Shown: positions 47,462 through 59,200 of the stretch, piece by piece
Numbering within the stretch: the first letter of the stretch is position 1
Layout of the letters: each line of letters starts with the position of its first letter
Notes under the pieces: generated by a model
Database searches by the model: none
What the model was told of the DNA's origin: nothing
The model's input: only the letters and a program-made list of their open reading frames with translations
Program-made: the position numbers and the translations under genes
NCBI GenBank assembly: GCA_964247055.1
Contig: OZ176051.1
Span: 12,276,001 to 12,340,000, forward strand
Reading direction: 5' to 3'
Length of the DNA stretch: 64,000 bases
Origin: Paragordius varius
Lineage: Eukaryota > Nematomorpha

Positions 47462-48628
47462 TATGTGCAAAAAACGGGTTAATTTTTTAACAAAAAAATT
47501 TTTTTTTAGATAGCTTATGACCTACGAATTCATTTGCCGCAAAAATTATTATTTGTTGACAACCTAGTTTTGAAATATTGAGAGAAAATCGAAATCGGCC
47601 AAAAAGTGAAAATTAAGGATAATTCAAAAATAATGATAAAATTTGAGATATTATGGTTTATTATCATTTTAGGATATATTTTCAATATATAAATAGCCTA
47701 AAAGCATATAGTTAGGGTATCTATTAAATTTCAGCTCAAAAGATGGCGTTTTTCTATTAACACACTCACAAGACAAAATTTTTTTTATAAAACTATAAAA
47801 TATTTTTTAATTACTTACTATCTAAACTCACTATTAAAATCTTAACATTCATATTTTTTTCAGTAAAAAAAATTTATATATAAAAATAAAACCAAAAATT
47901 ATGAGGGTATAAAATTTATACTGTTTTATTTTGGAATCTTACATGAGTGGAAATTATTGAGTATTCTAATGCAAAATTGGATTTAAAATTAGTGATATAT
48001 CAACCAACAATCCTTACGAATCCCTGTAACAAGTGTGTTTTAAGAAAAATTAATATTTTTATTGGGATTTGTACGGATTGTTGGTTGATATTCCACTACT
48101 TTTAAATCCGATTTTGCATAAATTACATACTTAATTTCCCATGTAAGATTCCAAAATAAAACAGTATATATTTTTATACATTCATTAACCTGATGACAAA
48201 AAAATGCAAAAATAAAAACAATATTTTTAGTTTTATTTTGATATATAAGTTTCATTGAATAAAATATTAATATTAAGATTTTATAGTGAGTTTAGATAGT
48301 GAATAATTAAAAAAAATTTCTTTGAGTATTAATAGAAAAACATCTGAGCTGAAATTTTATAGAAACCCTAACTATATGATTTTAGGCTATTTATATATTG
48401 AAAATATATCCTAAAATGATAATAAACCATAATATCTCAATTTTAATCATTATTTTTTGAATTATCTTTAATTATTCTTAATCTTCACTTTTTGGCCGAT
48501 TTCGATTTTCTCTCAATATATTAAAAACTGGGTTGTCAACAAATAATAATTTTTGCGGCAAACAATTACCTGGTCATAGGCTGTCCCATTAAAAAAAGTT
48601 TTCGTAAAATATTTTTTGCACAGAGTAT
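47462..48628. mobile_element. Foldback/long-TIR element family B, copy 2 (complete)
   Basis: Arms of about 390 bp (47462-47850 and 48235-48628) are inverted copies: TTGTTGACAACC / GGTTGTCAACAA, AGTGAAAATTAAGG / inverse, TTTCAGCTCA / TGAGCTGAAA. A central hairpin (ATCAACCAACAATCC / GGATTGTTGGTTGAT) marks the middle. The ends are TGTGCAAAAAA and TTTTTTGCACAG, and (TA)n runs flank both sides. No coding capacity. Confidence 0.7.
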
Positions 48629-48837
48629 AATATATATATATATATATATATAATCATTTAAAATCTATTTTAATAGCTTTTTTGATATGAGATTATCTGA
48701 ATTGTATTTTTGATAATTCATGAAGCAGAGTAAAAAGTCTTTGGACATTTGCTAGGCAAAGTCACGGGGAACTTACAAATCTAACAAATACATATATCGG
48801 TATATTTATAATTATTATATATCGTTTATAGTAATAT

Positions 48838-50947
48838 AGACTTCTTCAGATAAAAAATGAGATAAAAATTAAATAAAAACTAAATAAAATAACTAAGAAA
48901 TAAATGAAATTATAAATGTTTAAACCAACCCGCAGATAGAACTTATCAATCTTTCAATCTCAAAAAGCCGAGAGAGTTTGATCAGCTAACAAAAGACTTC
49001 CTGTAATGAAATCTATTCTTAGTACCAACAACCATAGCAACAAAACTGTCATTAGCCTTACACAGCAACCACTAAACGAAAACCTAGTATCGCTCTAAGT
49101 CGCGGACTAATGTACTGACTCCAACTATGCCACCAACAAAAACCATTATCCGAAATTGAAAACAGTATAAGTCAACTACCACACAGTGATAAAATAAGAA
49201 TTGCCACCACAAAAATCCAAGAAAAAATTACCCGCCCCAAATTATACGATAATAGAAAGAAAAGCCTTTGAAGTCATTGGTGAACCCTCAATTGTAATTC
49301 TCCCGGCAGATAAAATTAATGCCGCAGTAAACATGGTCAGCAAAATTTAAGCTGAAAAAATGAATGATATAATACATAATAATAAAGACTATACTACAAT
49401 CCGAAAAGACTCCACCCAAAGAATCACAAACTTGGTAGAGAAAGCGGTAAAAAAGACTAGATTACTCAATAATTTTAAAACAGCATGCATACCAAAATTC
49501 ACCATACCCCGTATTTATGGGGCCCTAAAACTCACAAACCTGAAATACCCCTCCGATTAATTGTCGATAATATTAACACACCTAGAGACAGGCTTTCGAA
49601 ACAAAAGCCCTTTGCACATAATTTCATCCATCACATTAAAATTAGTAAAGATTTTGTGAATATTATTAAAACAATACGTCATACTAGGCACCTTAGACAT
49701 ACATTCCCTTTACACAAACATCCCGACTAATGAAGTAATATATATCATCGAAAAATTGGACACTCATGGCCTACATCATGACATTTCAAAGTTAGTGAAA
49801 ATGTGCCTTTACAATGATTATTTTTTGTACAATAAGCAATATTATTTACAAAATACTGATACCCCCATGTTATCCAGTTTCTCCCCAATACTAGCTGATG
49901 TTTACATGGAATTTTTCGAAAAACTTCTGTTCCTCGACACTATCCCCTAGATGCTGATAGCGATATTTAGATGATATATTCATATGGCAACACGGAGAAG
50001 AAAAGTATCTACTTTTCTATATTCTATTAATGACATAAATCCCAATATACGTTTCACCATGGAACAAAACCCCCAAGAAATACACTTTCTAGATGTCCAA
50101 TTAAAAATCAAGTATGGTATAGTTCATACTGTCTTTAGAAAACCATCACACTAACTTATACTTAAATGCAAATTCCCATCATCATCCAGCCCATAAAGCT
50201 TTAAAAACTCTCTACACCCAATATTCTTTGTGATGAATATAATCTAAAATCCGAAATGAAAACTCTTACGGTTATTCAGTTAAGGTTTTAAAATAAAGAA
50301 CCATAAATCAACTGAAACTCAATCTCTTTTGTGGGTCTACCATACATTAAGGATGTCACAACCAAAATTGGACATATTCTTAACAAATATAAAGTAAAAG
50401 CTATATATTAGCTTTTCAATAAATGATCTCTCATATCAGTTGTAAAGACAAAATTCCAAAAGAAAGCCTTGTTTATCAAATTACCTGCTCCTACATACAT
50501 AGGAGAGTCTGGACGCTCAATATTATCCCGATGGAATGAATATGACCAATACATTCATATCCGCAAACCTTTTACTGGATTAGCAGAGTATAATCCACAA
50601 TGATCACCACATTATAACCTGTAAAGTAATCATTAATATAGCTCAATACAATAAGCGCCGGATACGTGTCTATCGAGATCAAGTAGTCTAATGATAGACT
50701 TAATCGTGAAGACTGCCTAGTCATGTCGTCAAATTGGAACCTCCTTCTTCACCCACAACATTATAAAGGCTACTATTGTTGGATTTTTAAATTACATTAC
50801 ACCTCCAACTATATACATTAATCAATTACCTCCATTAAAACAATTATAAGCAATATAACCTTTATATTCTCATTCATTTCTTAGTTTTTATTTAATTTTT
50901 ATTTTTTATTTAATTTATATTCTTTTTATCTAAAGAAGTTTATACCA
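48838..50947 (+). mobile_element. Penelope-like element with GIY-YIG remnant
   Basis: N-terminal blocks YTTIRKDSTQRI and IPRIYGALKLTNLKYP (about 49500), with VILPADK upstream (about 49300), are Penelope-type reverse transcriptase. SSFSPILADVYMEFFE (about 49870) corresponds to the G-x-x-SP...A-[DE] block and a remnant of the catalytic region follows. Downstream, CSYIGESGRSILSRW (about 50490) is a GIY-YIG nuclease remnant, the domain of canonical Penelope elements. Inverted ~80-bp repeats (48838-48922 and 50862-50947) fit Penelope's terminal repeats. Multiple frame breaks make it dead. Confidence 0.8.
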
Positions 50948-51240
50948 CTATCAACGAAACATAATATATAATTTAATTATATCAATCTCGCTTTTAAGCC
51001 CTTGAATTTATTTTATAAAATTAAGATGCGAATCGATTATTCAATAAAAATATTGTTTTTTTATATATTGTGTATTTATTTTAAATGAAGCATTATTTTC
51101 ATAAAGGCATAACATAAAATTTTTAATCATGGGATCGTGTGGCAGAAGCGTATTTGATATTTAATAAATTTTAAATTAAAATTAACTTGATTTATAATTC
51201 GTGTAGGTGTTTTAGAATATAATTTATTAATCATAGAATA

Positions 51241-51823
51241 TTAACACTTCGATATTGGGGTATCTAAATACCCCAGACTAAATTTGAATTAGGATTTTTA
51301 AAAAACTACTGATGAAAACGGTCTTGATTTAAATTTATGCTTCTATCCTAATAAAAGTTATATAAATATGCCAAAATATCTAAAAATTTTGTTTTGAAAA
51401 AAAAGTTCCATGTCAAACTACTTCGACGCCATTTTGATTTTACAAAATTTTTGCAAAATATCGTCTTCTTTTAATTTTAAGGGCAAAATTAAAACTAATT
51501 TTTTATGTAAATTACATCTAACATGGATAGAAATGGTAAAAGCTGTTTATTTTGTATTATTTTTCAATTTTACCATTGCACGCATGTCACGTTGACTAAA
51601 TTTTTACCTTTCGGTTTTAGCTTAAAATAAGTAATATCAAGTATTTTTGAATAAAATTTTTTATATATTTCGATTTATTAATGTTATATAGGTGCAAGAT
51701 TTTGCCATGTTTTTGATTCTTTCCATATTTTTTGAAGAATTTAATTTTAAACAGGTCTGGGGTATTGAACTACCCCAATTTGAATCGAAGGACTAAAATG
51801 AATGTGTTGTATCCAAGTGTTAA
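51241..51823. mobile_element. TTAA-flanked MITE, copy 2
   Basis: Same ends (TTAACACTTCGAT and CCAAGTGTTAA) and most of the same interior as copy 1 (for example TTTATGCTTCTATC, CTACTTCGACGCCATTTT). About 75 bp longer. Short ORFs shared by both copies follow from this duplication and are not genes. Confidence 0.7.
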
Positions 51824-53000
51824 ATTTATTTGCTATTGGAAGGAAAAAATATCACAATTCGATTGACAAAACAAAATACTTTGACTTCATTATATTTTAT
51901 GTTCTTCATTTTTAATTTTACGAAAAAAATTTGTTTTTCTAGCAATTGGAATTCAACAATCGTTCGCAAATTATCTCCTTGCAGAGAGAAAATCTTACAT
52001 CCAAATTTTATTACTATTCATAATTTTAATTAAAATTAATATTATATACCTGAAGTCCCTGATATTCAATAAGCGACAGAAAAAATAGCTATTTTTTAAT
52101 TTTTTTTATTAACATAGTCCAAGTTTTAACCATTTTATTATTTGAAAAAGGAGGCATTTTTAGATACTCAACCTAGTAAAAAGGTCAACAACAGTAAATA
52201 TTTATAAAAATTCTTCCACAGAATTAGATGTGAAAAATAATGCAATATAATTTTATAATAATAAGGATAGATATTTTTGCGTTTGAGTGAATCTAATTCG
52301 AGTTATGAGTTGTTATACCTTGATCGAAATTGGTTAGCCAAAAAAAATACCTAAATAAATAGTTTAAGAATTGAAATTTTCGCACAATAGGATTTATATA
52401 CTCCAATTTGTACGAAAGTGTCATTTAGATTAACCATCATGATGTCTCAAATCTCTTCAAATTATATGATCCTACTCAATTACACTAAATTACAAAATGC
52501 GGATAAAACATAAATATAAAAAGACAAATACTTCTAAATAGTCATACTTTTTAATCTTAAATTAAAAATATAACTTTGCGAAATAGGAATTAGAGATGTA
52601 AATGCTAATGCGCTCAATTATATAATTTATTGTAAAATCTAGGTTAAATTTAGTTCTTTCATAGTTAATTACTATGTGTTAATATTATGAAACCTGCAAA
52701 AAAGTTTTTTATTTTGGTCTATAGTCAAAATCTAGTATTTTGAAGCATATTTTAATATTAATTAATCTACCTCAGTTATCCAATATGCATAGGATAATAT
52801 ATTATTTTGAGCCAAATATTGTTCAACACTTTATTATTAGAAATGGATTACAAAATACTGTTATTATAGTGTCATACATCAAATGAAAGGTAATTTTTTG
52901 GTAAAAAACTGCCTTAAGGCGTTACCTTTGTCATCAAGCTTTAAATAAATAATATTCTATTAATTTTTGACCTATAAAATAGAGTTAGGTGTCATGAGAT
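51824..53000. other. 5' flank of gene 2
   Basis: AT-rich with no gene. About 52900-53140 is alignable by short blocks with 26480-26685 upstream of the relic copy. Confidence 0.35.
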
Positions 53001-53010
53001 AGACAAAATT

Positions 53011-53019
53011 TGACCTTGA
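53011..53019 (+). promoter_or_regulatory. FTZ-F1/ERR-like site upstream of gene 2
   Basis: TGACCTTGA, reverse complement TCAAGGTCA, fits the YCAAGGYCR site of NR5A (FTZ-F1/SF-1) and ERR receptors. It lies about 130 bp before the ATG. It sits in a block shared with the relic copy, which also has GAGATAG just upstream and GGCCAATAAATTG downstream (53062-53074). Confidence 0.4.
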
Positions 53020-53144
53020 ATCGTCATTTATTCGACATTGTTAAAAAAAATATCAATCTATGGCCAATAAATTGTGATAGTCGATTAATAAACTAAAATG
53101 GCTGTGTTTGAATCATAAATTTTTTCCAAATTTTATTTTTTATA

Positions 53145-53226
53145 ATGACGATTAAACGATACCTATTCTTATTGCTGTGTTTACCTTTGGGGTCCATGGA
53201 GTACGGTTTAATGTTTGGGAGAAAAA
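53145..53226 (+). CDS. Gene 2 exon 1: signal peptide and FGRK linker
   Basis: ATG at 53145. Twenty-seven codons plus one base: a basic start (MTIKRY), then the hydrophobic core LFLLLCLPLG, then SMEYGLMFGRK and the donor GTAATT. The TCCATGGAGTACGG stretch carries a second in-frame ATG, but only the first ATG supplies the signal peptide. The exon end matches gene 1 in sequence and phase. Confidence 0.75.
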
Positions 53227-56200
53227 GTAATTACATATATATAATGAATACTATGATATTTTTTCAGATGTTAACATAATTTAAAAGTTTTCACAATTAA
53301 AAATTTCATAAGATATCCCATAAGACAGTGGCAATCTTTATATCCAGGCCGCACTAAATTGTGCTTCCTCCCCTCTCTTTTTAAAAAAACAAGGATATAA
53401 ATGCAAAAAATATTATATTATTATTATGTTATAAAAATATTATAACTCTAATATATATATCTGTACTTCCATTGGAAGAGTGTTTACATAAACTGTAAAT
53501 AGATTAATTGTCAAGTTAAATGACCATTCAAATAAAGGATCTAGAAGTTAATTAGCAAATTTTTAAGAAACTATTGAATTAATAATGATTGTATGGATAT
53601 AATAGGCTTGTAAGTCGAATTAAAGGTCGGAAACTGAGCATTTCATTATTTTTCGCTCCAATCCATAAACGGCTTTTAGAAATCCGTCGCATCCTGGAAA
53701 AATATAATATATGATGATCCAATTTTAATTAAATTATTTAGATTTCAAAAAATCAACTAAATAAGTGAATCCTAGTTTTAAATCTCCATTTGACAAATTA
53801 CGATTGACTTCCAATTTACCATGAACGTCCACAAAAATTAATATGTGTTTTCATATAGACGCCCTATATTCCCCTTAAATTAAATAATTTAAAATAAACT
53901 AATTATAAAATAATAAAAAATAAAATTTATATATTGTCAAAGAGAACGAATATTTTATGTTAAAATAATAATTTGAATTATCGATGAATATTTATTAGAA
54001 TGAAAATAGATTCAATAAACAATATATAAGCTCAAGAGAAAAGCGAAATCCGCCCGTGTGTGTGTCTGACTAATAACAACACATCTAAAAAATTTAAAAA
54101 CGATGTGCGTGTTTATTACATACCACCAAAGAGTTTATTAAGTTTATTAAGACCACGATAGGAATGTACCGTCTACCCCGAGAAATGTAATAATTTTCCA
54201 GCGCACTTTGGACAATTTAAACGCCTTTTAAGTATGAGAAAAAAGAACACAATAGAAAAAGTTCGGCCGTCTACGACCATTGCAAAAATACAGGACATAC
54301 CGCCCCAGCATCCATTATAGCCCAAGCTGACAAATTATCCGAAAGGTTAATTTGGAGGCTTGTTTCATCCATTCAAATACCTTATCAACAGAAGAAGGAA
54401 AGAAAGGAACAACAATGTCACTAAAGACTACTACAAAGGAACGGATTATTTTAAAATATTTAAAACTCCAAAAAAAAAACAGTAAAGAATAACCACATGG
54501 ACATCATATTTTATATTTTTTTGTTTTATCATATTTTATAATTATTTTTTTCAAATTTAGTTTTTAATTATATTTTAATATTATTATTCTTTTGTTATTT
54601 GTTAATCCATTGATAAAAATACTACCATTTCGAAAACTTTGGATATAGTTCAATTTAAATTTTACGAGACTTCATAATATTATTTTAAAATATGTGAGGT
54701 CCAATCTCCAATTTTGCCGCCTCCCCCCCCTTTTTAGGCGGTATAAGAGAATTCTTAACATAAATATTAAAAACCCTTTAGATTTTAAAACTTAATATAG
54801 CGCTTCAATGTTCAAGAACATGCACGACTTATTGTGATACCTATCTCCTTGCAAAATGCGATTGTTCATGTTATCCATTCCCTTATTGCGGGGCGGCCCA
54901 GTGTCCCACTGGCTTTGTTTATAGAATAAATTCTGTGTCCGGATGCTATACTTGTGAAGGAGGTTAATATTCATTTATTTTTTATTTTATAAATTTTAAA
55001 GATAATAATCAATTGTACTAATAATAATTAAATATATAAAATTCCTTGTACTATAAACGAACTGTAATAGAAAAATAATGTCCCACATAATAAAATATTT
55101 AATATAAATAAAAAGTTAAAAGGGAATCAATTTGCCTATAGAGTCTACAGAGAACCGATCCACGAGGTGGCCAGCTTTAAAATGTTATTGACATATTAAT
55201 CGTTATTTAAGCGTTGGATATGATACGTAGATACACGACATGGTATATTTTTTATTAGTACTACCTTATCACGGTGAATTCATTAGCGATCAAAGCTGTA
55301 TTCAGTTGTATAAGACTCAGTTTCTGATTATTATATGAAATGAAAAAAAAACAAACGAATGTATTTAATCCTCAAATGGGGTTTAATTAGCTGGGTATTA
55401 AAAGATTTATATTATTAGTAGGTGCATTATTCGATTACATCGTTATTATATAACGAAAAAGATATTTAATAAAAATATTGTCGTAGATCGAGATTGTAAA
55501 TTGTAAATAGATTGGAGAGACAACTTTTGATTCAAACATCTCTTAAAATAATGCATTGTGGAAAGAACCAGGGGAGCCCTAACAATTTATGTAAATCGAT
55601 TACCGAAATATTGTATTTTTATCCAACTTAATATTTTTATCGATAGAGTCTTTAATCATCTAAAATCTTGGATACTGAAAATGTATGCAAGAGTTTAAAT
55701 ATGTTTAATGTATAATATTTTGATTGAACCTTTTAAATTGGATATAATTTTTTGTTTAAATTATTAAATCTCATAATATCACTTCATTTATGTCCATTAC
55801 CATATTGGAAATGTTTCGAATCTCATTTTTTATATAATGCGCAGTCACGCCATGGTTTAATTTAGAATTTAACCGATCACTACGTTTACAATATATAGAG
55901 GATAAATTTAAATTATATGTGTGTTAAGCCGATTTAAATTGAGTTCGACTTGTGAGTATGAACCATACTCTCAATCCAATCATAACGGTTTTATACAATT
56001 TGTTTTGGTTCTTAGATATTTTAGTTCCATATTTTTATATACTCGTCCATCTGATCTAAGTCATTGACCAGGCATTGTTGATATTTTTGCGAAGTCTTCC
56101 GGCCTAGTTAGACTGAAGTAAGAGGTATCCCGTGAATTAAGTGCAGTTAGGGTGGGTTTAAAATATTAATGTTAGCATATCCTAATTACTCCATATAAAA

Positions 56201-59200
56201 TTAACTTCTCCAAACCAAGGTCTCAATTTTATTGGTTTTTGCAGCGACCATGAGCCGCAGCTGGTTTTAGCAAATATATTACGATTTCTTGATTTTAGTC
56301 CTAAAAATGGCCCAAAAAAGTTGATATTTATATATTTTTATCTATATTTAATATTTTATCGCTATAAATTTTAAAATCACAACCCTACTTTTAATTAAAT
56401 TATTTTCTAATAATTTGATTAATTCTTAAATAACAGCAAGTATATTTCTTATTGCTCTTAGGAAATAGTATTAATATCATATAAAAGGTGTGAGTGAATT
56501 TGCACTTTAGTTTTTATATCTAATCTATTAAAGAGCAAGGAGGGTACAAACCTATAAAGACTTGGGGATCCCCTCATCTACCATAATGCAGTCATAAAAA
56601 TAAGGCAATATCAAGTTTGTTAGTGTACGAATAGTCCTAATCAATATTTTTATGTTTTTAAAAATAATAATTATAGCCCCAACTACTCCGACTATACCTA
56701 CCACACCATCTACGCCCTCACCCACTACGCCTACGCCAACGACACCTTCAACGCCTAGCCCTACTACGCCTACACCTACGACACCATCTACGCCCTCACC
56801 CACTACGCCTAGAGCCACAACTCTAAGTCCTACTACTCCGGTTCCTACTACACCAACACCTACAACTCCTGCACCTACTACTTCTGCAACAACTTTAAGG
56901 ACTTTGATAACAACACCGTCGAGTACACCAATTCCTATTGTTACTGTTCCTATAGTAACGACTCAATCGACAAGTGCTATTGATACTACTACTGCTGTGA
57001 CAAGAGGTTTCTTTTTTATTTTAAGAATTAATAAATGTGATTTGATCTGTATATATTACTATTAAAATTTACTAAGAAAACGGTCATGTGAGACAACCTC
57101 TCTCGCCATAGTATTCTGCTTATGGCATCTGACATTATATTTTAGCTCTCGCTTTATTGTGTTCTTTCACTTCGTTTTAGGGCACGTCTTTGTTTACAAC
57201 TTAACTGTCTATAGTTTTGGTAGACAATTTTACCGTTTTGCTTCAAAGCTTGAAGAACGATTAACTTATCAGCATACATAGAACACCAAACTTTTAATAT
57301 TTTGACCACATCATCCACACACGATAAATGACAACGGACTAATTAAGCGATGAACCACAAGGCATTTTGCAAAGGGTTTTGACATTAGTTTAGGAGTTTC
57401 AATTTAGGAGGTGTAATTATGCATAATTTATAATAATTTTACATAGTTTTTTACCACATATTTACGACGGTAAAATTGATATTTTCTAGAATCCTGTCGC
57501 GCGCTTTTCTATGTCAGTTAATATCTTGGTTATTAATTCTCTTGCTGTGAATCAATCATGCTAGTAACTTGTATAGTGTATATTCAGTTTCCTGGCATAA
57601 AATCAAATTGCTTAATATAGCTAATTTTTTAATGTTTTTTTAAATTATGTCCAACAATTTTATCGTGTACAAAAGCATTGATTCCTAACTAGAAAACTCA
57701 TTTATACCCCGAGAAGTTTATCTCTCATTACTATCTAAGTTCTATTTACTACCGCGTCTTATAAAAAGTAACCCAATGAAAGATATATACTCTAATAGGA
57801 AAATTTATCACGATTATTATGGCGCTTTTGGTGTTGGCCCTTACGTGACTTAAGCAAGTTATTTATACATTTGTGGTAAGTGCTCCATATCAGAAAAGGC
57901 CAAAATTTGCGCACATCTTGAAAAAATTTTTTCGTAGAGGCTTTACCAATTACCAAAATATATTATAAAGCCAAACATTATTTCCAAAAATTTTAATTTT
58001 TAGATCTGAGAAAGTCCAAATTTTTGCAATATGCTAGTCCATATTAAATAAACCCAAAATTGTACGATATAAATTTTTATGAACGAAAAATTTACAAAAT
58101 GAATACTTCTTTTCAAAATCTAATTTTAGTGAAATTTTGTTAAAGCGTATATCTAGTCTTTTGAGTCATGATAACGGATAATGTCCTTTAAAATATCATC
58201 AAAACATTTTTTTCGATAATGCTGAACATTTTTTATCATCTCAGAATTATGATTATATTATTCGTTCTTCTTCATTATGTTAAATCAACAATGTGTAACC
58301 AAATTTTTAAGCCAACGAACCTTTAAATAAAAATCCTAAAATAATAGAAATATTTAGCATCTCTAATAATATAGAAATGATTTTATAAAACCTCAAAGCC
58401 TAAAAATTATATTTTTGAAAAAAGTTTGCATATTTTAAATAATGTAAGTGGATATACAAAAGCGTATATTTAAAGAAATTTGGCGCAATCCCGGCATTTT
58501 ATATTCTAACTCATTTTAGAAGCACAAAAAAATTTTGGAATTTTTGGAGCCCACATCTAAAAATTATTTTTTTGAAGTTTCGCTTTTTATATGTAGTTAA
58601 TGATATATTTTAGTGAAAGTTTTAGGAATGAATCCTCTAGCTTTTTATAAAAAATATGCGCAATTTTGCCATTTTCTGATATGGACCACTTGCCACAGTG
58701 TAAATATCTTTCTTTAAATATTTGTTAGGGTAAAAACCAAAAGCACCATGATAATCCTGATACATTCTCCTATCAGATGTATTTCATCATGTTTTTTTGT
58801 GGACACTGTATATCTATCATCTTTCTTACAACGTGTTTATTTGTCAAAGGCCTTAACTTTCAGGATTTTATTGTTTTCTGTATACATTAAAAATGAAACT
58901 TACCGCCATTCAGTAATTAAGATGGTTTAGACTTAAGATTATCCACACTTGATAGGCTTTTAGATAAGATAATAGGTTTAAGCGGGATTAATAGGTTATT
59001 TTTTTATCTCAAAAAACGTGTCTGCTATAGCGAGATATATTCCATTTCTTTTTCCATAGGAATACTTTGCCATATTTTAAATTATTATTCACTTGAACTA
59101 AAAGGAATATTAAATTTCAAAAGAATGCCTTCATGCGCTGAGGTAGGCTTTCTTATTTTTTTTCATGTCCTTGCAAACCTTTATTGCTGCTTTCATTTTT

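Noticed and set aside
56552-56818. Minus-strand GVVGVG repeat frame
   Set aside because: Antisense of the Thr/Pro-rich exon of gene 2.
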